Below the pieces are notes generated by a model that was not told where the DNA came from, ran no database searches, and saw nothing but the letters and a program-made list of their open reading frames with translations. A program made the translations under genes and the position numbers. From G963667675 sp963667675 (lineage in GTDB: Bacteria; Chloroflexota; Dehalococcoidia; Lucifugimonadales; UBA3495), in NCBI GenBank assembly GCA_963667675.1, contig OY763929.1:1922001-1986000 (forward strand): 64,000 bases of DNA, in the 5' to 3' direction. Below are positions 42,220 through 55,201 of this stretch, piece by piece; position 1 is the first letter of the stretch; each line of letters starts with the position of its first letter.

Positions 42220-42566
42220 ATCAGGCTCCAGGAAATGGCAGGTTGGCCCCATTATACAAAGTCCGGGAGGTACGGGGAGCAGGTCCCTGCCCGCGCCAAC
42301 GCCGCCGGGGACAGGTAGACATAACGTAATGACGAAACCGGGAGGCGCCGTTGATTTCCGGCGCCCGTGGTCGGTACACGTTAGGATCATCAAGCAGGAC
42401 GGGATGAATCGCAGCTAGGCTGATCAGGTACACGGGTGGCTGATGGGCCACCCAGTCCATCTGCCAAGAGCTATAACAATGGTGGACCAATGCGTACTGA
42501 ATTGAGAACTTTTCGGTGGAAAGTGCGTCTGTAGCCCAAACCGTATATAAAGTCGCTCCTGCCGCC

Positions 42567-45710
<3,144 letters not shown>

Positions 45711-45837
45711 AGAGTTGCTCTTCTACCGATGTGATTTCCCGTTGTGTATCATGCTTTCAGCACAAGCCCTCTTGCATATCACAACTTGCCATTCCATGAT
45801 ATACAAAAGGCGTTGTTGCTAATCGATGATACACAAT

Positions 45838-46272
45838 TTACTCGCTGCCTTCCGCCGCTTGCAGGAGCTTGGTAAAAGCCAAGAGAGCCGGCCTCCTGCC
45901 CCTTGCTTCACTCACCACGGCCAACATGTCACTGTCGCGCAGGACTCTTAATATCCGTGACGCCGTCGGCATAGGAATCCCGGAGTTCTTCACAAAGTCG
46001 GATGAGCGGAAGACCGGCTTTCCAAAAATCCAGTCGAGAGCGCGAACCCCGTATTGGGAACGGGTCTCGTCAACCACCCACTCCTTCAGTTCATCGTACA
46101 GGGCCAAAATGCTCCTCGCCCTAGAGAGGTTGTCGTTGGCTTGCTCCGCAATTGCCGTAAGGAAAAAATCAGACCAGCCGGTCCAGTCGTCGTCTCGAGA
46201 CACTGCCAACAGCCGATCATAGTATTCGTCACGGTGCCGGTCTAGATAGCGACTTATACGTCCCGATAACAT
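45838..46272 (-). pseudogene. Remnant of a Fic-family protein (C-terminal part only)
   Basis: 144 residues from ATG 46272. The stretch ISRYLDRHRDEYYDRLLAVS to LARARSILALYDELKEW is the C-terminal region that follows the Fic domain in Fic-winged-helix proteins, then a winged helix (FRSSDFVKNSGIPMPTASRI). The catalytic HPFxxGNGR domain is absent; upstream in-frame sequence is not Fic-like and a palindromic repeat sits 13 bases before the ATG. It may survive as a small DNA-binding protein, but truncation is the simplest reading. Confidence 0.7.
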
Positions 46273-46284
46273 CACCCAACGTAG

Positions 46285-46305
46285 GGGCAACCCTTGTGGT
46301 TGCCC
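46285..46305. repeat. Palindromic repeat at the truncated end of the Fic remnant
   Basis: GGGCAACC (46285-46292), loop CTTGT, GGTTGCCC (46298-46305), flanked by GTAG. This is the shape of a small mobile palindromic repeat. Confidence 0.7.
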
Positions 46306-46370
46306 TCGTCCTGTCATCAGACCCCTGGACGTCCCTCCTGGGCCTCCCCTGTTTGGAATAAACATGGCCT

Positions 46371-47360
46371 CTAGCCGGACTCGGGCCCCTGTCCAATGAC
46401 GGCCAGGATGCGGTTCCTCAACTTTTCCCGGAGGTCGGCCGGACCGCTCCAAACTATATGGTTGTAGTGATTGGTGTCGAAATGCAGGGTTTCCACCGCA
46501 TCCTCCCGGCACGTGAAAATGACCGGAATGCCAAGCCCGTGAGCGAATCCCGCTTCGTAGTAAACGCCGCCTCTCGCCCCATCCTCGCCGTGGGTGAAGT
46601 CCGCCACCAGGAACCTTGACCGCTTGATCTCGGCGATTATTTCGTCGTCGACCTTGTTGATGTGTTCCTTCCTGTCGATTCGTAAAGGCTCATATCCTGT
46701 CTCCACTATGGCTGGTTTGATGCCTTTCTCAAAAGCCGCGGACGTACTTTTGTTAAACCACATGGCAATGAATGATTGGGAAGAATTGGAAGAGTTCTCT
46801 TCGCGTTCAAGTTCATCCACCCTGGCGTGGCCTTCAACGGACACCCTCCACTTTACGATTCCAATATAGGAAATGTCGGGGCTGAATGGGCTACGCTCCA
46901 ACCAGCCCTTCTTTTCCAAGTAGTCCAAAAAGTATTCAATGTCCGAATCGTTTGTTGACTCAGACCAAGCAAACCCGGGGTACCAATTTGGTGAAATAAT
47001 ACGGAATTCGCCCAGTGGCTGAGACCTAGTGCTCAAGGAAATCAACTTGAGCAGTCTATCCGCTCTCACATGAACCGGGAGTGGGGGCTTGCGCCTCAGA
47101 GCCAGTAACACTCCAAGCGTGATTTCCGGTTGGTCGTTGTCATAGTTGTTATATTGGTCGATAAGCCAAGTCGTCAGTTGTGCCTTTTCTCTGTCCGACA
47201 TCTGCTCGACGTATCGGTCAAGTAATCGTTCCCGGATCGTGTAGCTTGTGAATGTGCGTTCCGAATCCTCTACCTCGTAAATCTTCTTCTCTGGGTCGTA
47301 GGTTCCTTCAGCTTTGTATCTGACACCCCAAATAGGGCAAGTTTTGATTGGCTCTGCCAC
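46371..47360 (-). CDS. TIR/nucleoside-deoxyribosyltransferase-like protein inside the type I locus
   Basis: 329 residues. It begins with a degenerate zinc-knuckle-like KTCPIWGVRY, followed by a helical middle (about 40-185). The C-terminal 140 residues resemble the TIR-like nucleoside 2-deoxyribosyltransferase fold: SFIAMWFNKSTSAAFEKGIK, GYEPLRIDRKEHINKVDDEI, RSRFLVADFTHGEDGARGG, and GVYYEAGFAHGLGIPVIF with the probable catalytic Glu. Related folds in defence proteins cleave NAD or nucleosides. Start ATG 47360 is 2 bases from the end of hsdS, so it is co-expressed with the restriction genes. Confidence 0.8.
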   Translation of the reverse strand: MAEPIKTCPIWGVRYKAEGTYDPEKKIYEVEDSERTFTSYTIRERLLDRYVEQMSDREKAQLTTWLIDQYNNYDNDQPEITLGVLLALRRKPPLPVHVRADRLLKLISLSTRSQPLGEFRIISPNWYPGFAWSESTNDSDIEYFLDYLEKKGWLERSPFSPDISYIGIVKWRVSVEGHARVDELEREENSSNSSQSFIAMWFNKSTSAAFEKGIKPAIVETGYEPLRIDRKEHINKVDDEIIAEIKRSRFLVADFTHGEDGARGGVYYEAGFAHGLGIPVIFTCREDAVETLHFDTNHYNHIVWSGPADLREKLRNRILAVIGQGPESG

Positions 47361-47362
47361 TT

Positions 47363-48628
<1,266 letters not shown>

Positions 48629-48633
48629 AGCTA

Positions 48634-48882
48634 TTATTCCTCGTCGTGCCAGGGCCGACGGAAGACCAGGGCGCGCACCGTGGCGGCGCCTTTGTCCCTG
48701 TCTCCTGCATAGGCTTCCTCGTGCCGGCCGTAGTACCACCTGGTGTTGGCGTTCAAATGGACGTCGCTGGTGAGTACGAAGTGAGGCTCCAAGTCGTCAA
48801 CCCCGCCCTCATAGCCGTCGAGCATTACGCGCAGGTCGGGCGGGTGTTTCGCCAGCAGTTGTATCAACTCATCGACGGTCAT
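48634..48882 (-). CDS. Small hypothetical protein between mazF and hsdS
   Basis: 82 residues from the ATG giving MTVDELIQLLAKHPPDLRVM. The opening DELIQLL...PPDLRVMLDGYEGG resembles short accessory proteins seen in phage and restriction loci; no catalytic motif. It is 31 bases after mazF and 5 bases before hsdS, so it is part of the operon. Function unknown. Confidence 0.65.
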   Translation of the reverse strand: MTVDELIQLLAKHPPDLRVMLDGYEGGVDDLEPHFVLTSDVHLNANTRWYYGRHEEAYAGDRDKGAATVRALVFRRPWHDEE

Positions 48883-48913
48883 TGGCTTCTCCCACAGAAA
48901 ATTTGTACCGGCC

Positions 48914-49246
48914 TCACTCAGCGTACATCTCACTGATGATGCGGCGCAGCTTTGCCGCATCGTCGGGGGAGAGACGGTCGATGCGACGCCCGAGACGCTG
49001 CTTGCTAATAGTGCGAATCTGGTCGACTGCGATCTCGGCGTCCTGTCCTGCGCACTGTACTTGGAGGCGGCCTCGCCAGCGCGGGTGCAGCTTGGAGGTG
49101 AGGGGGCAGATGACCACGGTTTCCAGGAACCGGTTCATCTCATCACGGCTTATCACGACGACCGGTCTGACCTTGCTAATCTCGCTGCCGGCGGCCGGGT
49201 TGAGGTCCGCAATGTGGACGGCATAGCGCCGTGGGTAAGCGGCCAT
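48914..49246 (-). CDS. mazF: MazF/PemK-type endoribonuclease toxin
   Basis: 110 residues: GSEISKVRPVVVISRDEMNR near residue 20, TVVICPLTSK near 43 and AVDQIRTISKQRLG near 73, the standard MazF SH3-like fold with conserved Arg and Thr/Ser. Predicted to cut mRNA at a short site. The start overlaps the antitoxin stop by one base (TAATG). Confidence 0.88.
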   Translation of the reverse strand: MAAYPRRYAVHIADLNPAAGSEISKVRPVVVISRDEMNRFLETVVICPLTSKLHPRWRGRLQVQCAGQDAEIAVDQIRTISKQRLGRRIDRLSPDDAAKLRRIISEMYAE

Positions 49247-49500
49247 TAGGCCAGGCCGTCGGCTATGGCGATGTCGAAATCGCTCCAGTCCTCCGATTCG
49301 GCGGCCATGGCGCGGTAGGTTTCCTCCCAGGACAGACTATGCGTCTTCTCACTGCGCAAGACGACGCTCTCTTCCATCTCTTCCAGCATCAGCCGGTCGC
49401 TCCATCCGTACTTGTCCAACAGCGCCTTGGGTAAGCGGATGCCCTTGGAGTTGCCGATGGGGATTAGCTTGACTTCTCTCGTGTAAGACGATTGGTCCAT
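49246..49500 (-). CDS. mazE: MazE-type AbrB-fold antitoxin
   Basis: 84 residues: KLIPIGNSKGIRLPKALLDK is the AbrB/MazE DNA-binding hairpin; the C-terminal acidic part (AAESEDWSDFDIAIADGL) would wrap the toxin. It lies 82 bases after hsdM, within the restriction operon. Confidence 0.88.
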   Translation of the reverse strand: MDQSSYTREVKLIPIGNSKGIRLPKALLDKYGWSDRLMLEEMEESVVLRSEKTHSLSWEETYRAMAAESEDWSDFDIAIADGLA

Positions 49501-49582
49501 GTTATTCGCCTCCGTTGCGCGGCGATGTTGTAATTATCGTAATTATCTGGTCTTGCCGGTGTCAATATTCCCCGGACCTTGC

Positions 49583-51148
49583 TCACTTCCCAAACCCCAG
49601 CCGCGCCAGATTCGCCTCGATTTCCGCGTCCAGCCGCCGGGCTTCGGTCTGCTGTGCGCGCCACTGGGCCGAGAGCCGGGTCATCTTCTCCCGGAAGGGC
49701 TCGCCGTCGTCCTCCTGCGGCGCCGCGCCGACGTACCGGCCGGGAGTTAGCACGTGGCCGTGCTTGCGGATTTCCTCCAGCGTTGCGCTCTTGCAGAAGC
49801 CGGGGGCGTCCTCGTACTTGCCAGTATCCTTGCCGCCGCGCCAGGCGTGATAAGTGTCCGCTATGCGGGCGATGTCTCCCTGGGACAGGTCCCGGCGGGT
49901 GCGGTCCAGCATGTGCCCCAGCTTGCGGGCGTCGATGAAGAGGGTTTCACTCCGGCGGTCTCCGCCGTCCCGCCCCCGGCGCAGGAACCAGAGGCACGCG
50001 GGTATCTGGGTGGACCGGAAGAGCTGGCCCGGCAGGGCGATGATGCAGTCCACCAATCCGGCCTCGATGATGTTCTTGCGTATCTCACCCTCGCCGGACT
50101 GGCCGGACGACATGGAGCCGTTGGCCAGGACGAAGCCGGCGATGCCCCGCGGCGCCAGGTGGTGCAGGAAGTGCTGCACCCAGGCGAAGTTGGCGTTGCC
50201 CACCGGCGGGACGCCGTGCACCCACCGCTTGTCGTCACGCAGCCTCTCGCCGCCCCAGTCGGAGACGTTAAAGGGCGGATTGGCCAGGATGTAGTCGGCC
50301 CGCAGGTCCGGGTGGCGGTCGTTGTGGAAGCTGTCGCCGTGCTCGATACGGCCCGCGATGCCCCGGATAGCCAGGTTCATCCTGGCCATGCGCCAAGTCG
50401 TGTAGTTGGACTCCTGGCCGTAGATGGGGAGCTTGTCCAGGGACCTGCCCCCATTCCCGTTGCCGCTGGCATGGGCGCGGATGAACTCCACCGACTGGAC
50501 GAACATGCCGGAGGAGCCGCAGCAAGGGTCGTACACCCGGCCCTGGTACGGCTCCAGCATCTCCACCAGCAGCCGCACGACGCTGCGCGGGGTGTAGAAC
50601 TCGCCGCCCTTTCTGCCCTCGGCCAGGGCGAACTGCTCCAGGAAGTACTCGTAAACGTTGCCCAGCACGTCGGTGGCCCGGGCCTCGGCGCCGCCGACCT
50701 TGATGTTGCTCACCATGTCGACCACCTGCCCCAACCGCGTCTTATCCAGCGCGGGCCGGGCGTAGTCCTTGGGCAGCACGTCCTTCAGCGCCGGGTTGTC
50801 CCTCTCGATGGCGGCCATGGCGTCGTCGATCAATCTCCCGATGGTGGGCTGGCGGGTCTGGTTCTTTAGATACTGCCAGCGGGCCTCCGGAGGCACCCAG
50901 AAGATGTTCTCAGCGATGTATTCGTCCCGGTCCTCGGCGGCCTCTTCACCTAATTCGGCGAGCAACTCCGCGTGCCGCTCCTCGAAGGCGTCGGAGATGT
51001 ACTTCAGGAAGATGAGGCCCAGGACGACGTGCTTGTACTCGGCGGCGTCCATGCTGCCCCGCAGGGCGTCTGCCATGCGCCAGTACTCCGCCTCGTGCCC
51101 CGTATTGACGGCGTCGTCTTTTGAACTTGCCTTCTGCGTAGTAGCCAA
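49583..51148 (-). CDS. hsdM: Type I restriction enzyme, methyltransferase subunit
   Basis: 521 residues. N-terminal helical HsdM domain (RMADALRGSMDAAEYKHVVL), then N6-adenine methylase motif I VYDPCCGSSGMFVQS near residue 200 and catalytic NPPFNVSDWGG near 285. First gene of the locus on the minus strand. With HsdS it protects host DNA, and with HsdR it restricts. Confidence 0.95.
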   Translation of the reverse strand: MATTQKASSKDDAVNTGHEAEYWRMADALRGSMDAAEYKHVVLGLIFLKYISDAFEERHAELLAELGEEAAEDRDEYIAENIFWVPPEARWQYLKNQTRQPTIGRLIDDAMAAIERDNPALKDVLPKDYARPALDKTRLGQVVDMVSNIKVGGAEARATDVLGNVYEYFLEQFALAEGRKGGEFYTPRSVVRLLVEMLEPYQGRVYDPCCGSSGMFVQSVEFIRAHASGNGNGGRSLDKLPIYGQESNYTTWRMARMNLAIRGIAGRIEHGDSFHNDRHPDLRADYILANPPFNVSDWGGERLRDDKRWVHGVPPVGNANFAWVQHFLHHLAPRGIAGFVLANGSMSSGQSGEGEIRKNIIEAGLVDCIIALPGQLFRSTQIPACLWFLRRGRDGGDRRSETLFIDARKLGHMLDRTRRDLSQGDIARIADTYHAWRGGKDTGKYEDAPGFCKSATLEEIRKHGHVLTPGRYVGAAPQEDDGEPFREKMTRLSAQWRAQQTEARRLDAEIEANLARLGFGK

Positions 51149-51261
51149 TGTCCTTACCTCACTCGTTTTCCTTTGGCTCGCCCCTCCGTCGTAGAGGAAT
51201 GAGCCAATCTCTGCGGCGGAAGGGGTCCCGTTCCCGCAGATGAGACCTTTGCGTAACCGTC

Positions 51262-51283
51262 ATTCCGGCCCCCGAGCCGGAAT
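51262..51283. repeat. Palindromic repeat upstream of hsdM
   Basis: ATTCCGGC (51262-51269), 6-base loop CCCCGA, GCCGGAAT (51276-51283), the form of a common interspersed palindrome. A second imperfect stem, CTGCGG with CCGCAG, lies around 51210-51240. Confidence 0.65.
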
Positions 51284-51385
51284 CCAGGGATGGGGGCCAA
51301 TTTGGGGAATCCTTACATCCTCTCCCGAAGTTATGCTCTTTGGCGAGTTGTTCAAAGGTCTCAAGCGCGACTGTGAATAGAACAG

Positions 51386-51460
51386 TGGTGGAGGTGAGGG
51401 GAATTGAACCCCTGGCCCCCTGCGTGCAAAGCAGGTGCTCTCCCCCTGAGCTACACCCCC
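51386..51460 (-). tRNA. tRNA-Ala (anticodon TGC), CCA encoded
   Basis: Minus strand: acceptor GGGGGTG pairs with CACCTCC (one G-T), D-arm GCTC/GAGC, anticodon arm CCTGC-TTTGCAC-GCAGG with anticodon TGC, T-arm AGGGG-TTCAATT-CCCCT, discriminator A and a genomic CCA (51388-51386). All arms are intact. Confidence 0.95.
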
Positions 51461-51543
51461 ACGGCATTACGCGCAAAAAGAGGAACGCGTGCTTTGATTA
51501 TAGCAAGTGCAGGTTGGACAGGTTGAAGGCCCGGGTCCCGGCG

Positions 51544-51816
51544 TCAGGCGTTCCGGGGGTCTTGGACGGTAAGCTCTTCCAGGTCGAAGCGGTACTCTTC
51601 TATGACCGGGTTTGCCAGCAGCTTGTCGCATATACCGGCAGCCACCCCGCGGGCCCGGGCGTGGTCGCTTTCGTTGATTGTCACTTCCAGGTACTTGCCC
51701 ACCCGGACGTCCTCCACCGAAGCGAACCCCAGTTGACCAAGACTGCCCAGGACGGTCTGCCCCTGGGGGTCGTTGACCGCCGGTTTGAGGGTGACGTATA
51801 TCTTCGCCAGGTACAT
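51544..51816 (-). CDS. purS: Phosphoribosylformylglycinamidine synthase, PurS subunit
   Basis: 90 residues: LAKIYVTLKPAVNDPQGQTV, FASVEDVRVGKYLEVTI, the typical short PurS protein that joins PurL and PurQ in the three-subunit enzyme. Those partners are not in the window. Near purB, purE and guaA but separated by a DUF3105 gene. Confidence 0.92.
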   Translation of the reverse strand: MYLAKIYVTLKPAVNDPQGQTVLGSLGQLGFASVEDVRVGKYLEVTINESDHARARGVAAGICDKLLANPVIEEYRFDLEELTVQDPRNA

Positions 51817-51935
51817 CAGTTAGCCGCCCGCCCCAGGGAGAAATCTTAACGCCCCTGAACCAAACCCAATCAATGCACCGCCCCGGCGCTTGGCATAGGC
51901 GCCGCAGCGCCGGTTCGCCGCCGCGGTTGCCCAGG

Positions 51936-52622
51936 TCAGCTCATAACCCCCGTAACGGTGCAGGGAGCGCCGTTGGGGAACTCGGGGCCCAACTTGCCGG
52001 CATAGGCGTCAAAGAATCTCTCTATCCGCTCCTCATCCACCCCCTGCATGGTGTCCAGAACGCCCCAGGTGGTAAGGGCGACGGTGCCCTCGGGTATCTT
52101 GTCGTAGAAGCGCGTAACTGCCCAATCGGGCGCCAAGTCGAAGCCGTCCATGAACTCCCTGAGTTGGCCCACGTCTGCCTGGTTGGGCAGGTTGTAGCTG
52201 ACAATGATGTTGCCGTGCTCCATGTTGTGCACAATGCGCTCGTCGGGTAATCCGGCCTCGTAGAAGCCGCAGCGGGCCCAGTAGTCCCAGTGGTCGCCTG
52301 ACGTAGGTGGTGTAGTGCTATATTCGACGGTCTCTGTCTCGGGCACGTGGTTTAAGGTGGGCATCAACTCTTGTTGGACTCCGATTCCTTCCTGGTAGGA
52401 GCCGTAACGACCGACATCTATCCCCTGGGGCCCTCCTCCGCCCAGGGGGATGCCGCCGATGGCGAACCCCGCTATAACCAGGACGGCGATAATGGCCGAC
52501 GCCGCCAAATAGAGCCAGTTGGTCTTTTTCCTGCGTGGCCTGGACTCAGCCAGCGAACCGCCTGACCTGGCCCCCCTGGGAATGACTTGGCCGCCCCTCC
52601 GGCGGCGTCTCGATTCGGGCAA
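51936..52622 (-). CDS. DUF3105 family membrane-anchored protein
   Basis: 228 residues. Basic, Arg-rich N-terminus, one membrane helix (about 35-57), then an exported DUF3105 domain with HWDYWARCGFY and RIVHNMEHGNIIVSYN, whose His and Cys could bind metal. Function unknown in the family; it often accompanies copper or oxidase genes elsewhere. Confidence 0.85.
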   Translation of the reverse strand: MPESRRRRRGGQVIPRGARSGGSLAESRPRRKKTNWLYLAASAIIAVLVIAGFAIGGIPLGGGGPQGIDVGRYGSYQEGIGVQQELMPTLNHVPETETVEYSTTPPTSGDHWDYWARCGFYEAGLPDERIVHNMEHGNIIVSYNLPNQADVGQLREFMDGFDLAPDWAVTRFYDKIPEGTVALTTWGVLDTMQGVDEERIERFFDAYAGKLGPEFPNGAPCTVTGVMS

Positions 52623-52650
52623 GTGAAGTTCCTCCGCCTGCAGATGTGTT

Positions 52651-52683
52651 CCGGTCTATCGCCGGTCTATCGCCGGTCTATCG
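52651..52683 (+). repeat. Three tandem 11-bp repeats
   Basis: CCGGTCTATCG at 52651, 52662 and 52673, perfect copies in the purB-DUF3105 gap. Probably a slippage array. Confidence 0.7.
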
Positions 52684-52703
52684 AACGTACAGCAACTGCC
52701 TCG

Positions 52704-54014
52704 TCACGCCGCGACCGGCGCCTCCAGCAGCCCCAGCCGCCGGAAGGTGTCGTTTACATAACGGGTGTAGTAGCCGTAGTCGAATATTTCTTCGATTTGC
52801 TCCTTGGACAAATATGCCAGGGCCTCGCCGTCGGATTTGACCAAGTCCCGGAAATCCTGGCCCTTGTCCCAGCTGGCCGCGGCGTTTTTCTGCACTATTT
52901 TATACGCTGCTTCCCGGGCAAGTCCCCGGTCCACCAGGGCCAGCAGAAGCCGCTGGCTGAAGATAACGCCGCGGCTGCTTTCCATGTTGGCCCACATCCG
53001 GTCCGGGAAGACCCTCAAGCCGCTGATGACCCGGTCGAAGATGCTCAGGATGTAGTCCAAGGCCAGGCACGAGTCGGGAAATACGATTCTCTCCGCAGAC
53101 GAATGACTGATGTCCCGTTCGCCCCACAACGCCACGTTTTCCAACGCCGTCACGCTGTGACCTCGAATCAGCCGGGCAAGGCCGCAGATACGTTCGGTCA
53201 ACTCGGGATTGCGCTTGTGGGGCATGGCCGACGATCCCGTCTGGCCCTGGCCGAACGGCTCCTCCACCTCGTGCAGCTCGGTGCGCTGCAGCGTGCGAAT
53301 CTCGGTGGCGAATTTCTCCAACGACGCCGCGATAAGGCCCAGCGTCATCACGAAGTGGGCATGCCGGTCCCGTTGCACTACCTGGTTGGACACCGGGTCC
53401 ATCTGAAGGCCCAAACGCTCGCCGGCCTTCTCTTCCACCGACGGCGGCACGGTAGCGTGGGTGCCCACCGCCCCGGAAATTTTGCCCACCCGGACGCTCT
53501 CCAACGCCTCCACCAGCCTGGCCCGCTGACGCCGCATCTCCTCCCACCACAACGCCAGCTTCAGCCCAAAGGTAATAGGCTCGGCGTGGACGCCGTGGGT
53601 GCGCCCCATCATGATGGTGTCTTTATGCTCCACAGCCCTGCCCCGCAGCGACTCAATTACGTCGTCCAAATCGTTCAACAACAGGGCTCCCGCCTCGGTT
53701 AGCTGGAGACCCGTGGCGGTGTCAAGAACGTCGGAGGATGTTAGTCCCAGGTGCAGCCACCGGCCCTCAGGCCCAAGTCCCTCGGTGACCGAGGTGAGAA
53801 AGGCCGTAACGTCGTGGCGGGTCTGCTCGAAGACCTCCATCATGCGGTCGTGGTTGTACACGGCCTGCCGCAGCCGGGCCATGTCCTCCTCTGGAATAAC
53901 CCCCTCTTCGGTCCAGGCCTCGCAGGCTGCCAGTTCTACGTCGAGCCACTTCTGGTACTTGTTTTCGTCCGACCACACCTTTTTCATGGCCGGCCTTGAA
54001 TATCTTTCAATCAC
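52704..54014 (-). CDS. purB: Adenylosuccinate lyase
   Basis: Cleaves SAICAR and adenylosuccinate in purine synthesis. 436 residues from GTG 54014 (reading MIERYSRPAMKKVW, the usual PurB opening); longer starts add a non-homologous tail. Signature GSSAMPHKRNPELTE holds the catalytic Ser loop, and TSSDVLDTA and MMGRTHGVHAEPITFG carry the other active-site residues. Confidence 0.95.
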   Translation of the reverse strand: MIERYSRPAMKKVWSDENKYQKWLDVELAACEAWTEEGVIPEEDMARLRQAVYNHDRMMEVFEQTRHDVTAFLTSVTEGLGPEGRWLHLGLTSSDVLDTATGLQLTEAGALLLNDLDDVIESLRGRAVEHKDTIMMGRTHGVHAEPITFGLKLALWWEEMRRQRARLVEALESVRVGKISGAVGTHATVPPSVEEKAGERLGLQMDPVSNQVVQRDRHAHFVMTLGLIAASLEKFATEIRTLQRTELHEVEEPFGQGQTGSSAMPHKRNPELTERICGLARLIRGHSVTALENVALWGERDISHSSAERIVFPDSCLALDYILSIFDRVISGLRVFPDRMWANMESSRGVIFSQRLLLALVDRGLAREAAYKIVQKNAAASWDKGQDFRDLVKSDGEALAYLSKEQIEEIFDYGYYTRYVNDTFRRLGLLEAPVAA

Positions 54015-54750
54015 GGCGAGCCTGCCCCCGGTCAGCAATCTCGGACGACGTTGAGTCGGGGCCCAGACCATTGGACGAATGCGCCTTCACGGCCAACAGC
54101 ATGTCCTGGAAGTCGGCAAATGGATGGAACGGTATGTCGCGCCTGATGCATTCCTCGGCCAGCCGACGATGAGCAAACAATACGTCCGCCCGGTCCGCGG
54201 CTTCGAAGTCCGACATCCCGTCCCCGGCATAGAAGACGCAGTGTCCCTGTTCCCGGTACCGGTCCACAACCAGACCCTTGGAGATCCCCAATTTTTCCTG
54301 GCCGGGACGGGCATGGTGGTACTCGAAACTGATGCCATCAGGGGTGAAATTGGTGTTGACCGCAAACACGGGCACTTCGGCGAACCCTTCTTTTTCCAAA
54401 AGCGCCTCGATGTAGAAGTCCAAGCCGAGACTCACAATGGCCATCGGAAAGCCTTCGGAACGACAATACGACCAGAGCTCGCCAAAATAGGGCCGTAGCG
54501 TAGCGTTCTGCTTGACATGAGCCTGCATGGCCGCCCGGTCTGCCTGGATGTCCCGGAAGGCAATCTCCTGGTACTCCTTGAGCGTCAATTCCCGGGAGTG
54601 CAGCCGTTCTCGGTTAGCCTTCCAGGTAGGGCCGCCGAACCGATTCAGCAATAGCTCGGCAACGTTCTGCTCCGCCGAGGTGTCGTCGAAGTCGACGAGC
54701 ACCGCGGGTGGCAGGCTACCGCTCCCGCAATTGCTGCCGGTAGTCCTCAT
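54007..54750 (-). CDS. HAD-family phosphatase
   Basis: 247 residues. HAD motif I is VLVDFDDTSAE (D20, D22), motif II is in MAIVSLGLDFY, and motif IV is FYAGDGMSDFEAADRAD. Resembles the phosphoserine-phosphatase/MtnX branch. DFDDT replaces the commoner DFDGT. Overlaps purE by 35 bases and purB by 8, so it belongs to this operon; the substrate may be a nucleotide intermediate, but this is not shown. Confidence 0.85.
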   Translation of the reverse strand: MRTTGSNCGSGSLPPAVLVDFDDTSAEQNVAELLLNRFGGPTWKANRERLHSRELTLKEYQEIAFRDIQADRAAMQAHVKQNATLRPYFGELWSYCRSEGFPMAIVSLGLDFYIEALLEKEGFAEVPVFAVNTNFTPDGISFEYHHARPGQEKLGISKGLVVDRYREQGHCVFYAGDGMSDFEAADRADVLFAHRRLAEECIRRDIPFHPFADFQDMLLAVKAHSSNGLGPDSTSSEIADRGQARRD

Positions 54751-55174
54751 AAGCCTGCCTGATTTCGTCGTATTTGAGGCCCAGTATCTGCGCCGCCAGA
54801 TAGGCCGCGTTGCGAGCTCCCCAGTTCCCGATGGCCACGCAGGCCACAGGAATGCCAGGCGGCATCTGGGCCGTGCTTAACAGCGAGTCAATTCCATTAA
54901 GGTCGCTGGAGGTCAGCGGAATTCCAATCACCGGAAGCGTCGTCCAGGCTGCCAGCGTTCCGCCCAACGCCGCCGAACCGCCGGCGGCCGCAATGAATAC
55001 CTCTATCCCCCGCTCCCGGGCTGACAGGGCGTACTCCCGGACCCGCTCCGGGGTGCGGTGCGCCGACAGTGCCCGCACTTCGTAGTCGATTTTCATTTGC
55101 TCCAGGGTCTTGATGGTGTCCTGGATTAAGTGCTCATCCGAGGCGCTCCCCATTACCAAACCGACTAAGGGCAT
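54716..55174 (-). CDS. purE: N5-carboxyaminoimidazole ribonucleotide mutase
   Basis: 152 residues, class I PurE: VGLVMGSASDEHLIQDT near the start, LSAHRTPERVREYA near 41 and AAAGGSAALGGTLAA near 65, all active-site elements. Converts N5-CAIR to CAIR. No adjacent purK. Confidence 0.95.
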   Translation of the reverse strand: MPLVGLVMGSASDEHLIQDTIKTLEQMKIDYEVRALSAHRTPERVREYALSARERGIEVFIAAAGGSAALGGTLAAWTTLPVIGIPLTSSDLNGIDSLLSTAQMPPGIPVACVAIGNWGARNAAYLAAQILGLKYDEIRQAYEDYRQQLRER

Positions 55175-55201
55175 TGACCTTACCTCCTCTTGTATTAGGG
55201 C

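Noticed and set aside
42394..42566. Gap between phoB and hsdR examined for a small gene
   Set aside because: No frame with a credible start and no motif.
52651..52683. Tandem 11-bp repeats as a CRISPR fragment
   Set aside because: Units are contiguous without spacers and only 11 bases long; no cas genes.
52587..53702. 371-residue open frame opposite purB
   Set aside because: Antisense to purB, no recognisable motif, no ribosome site.
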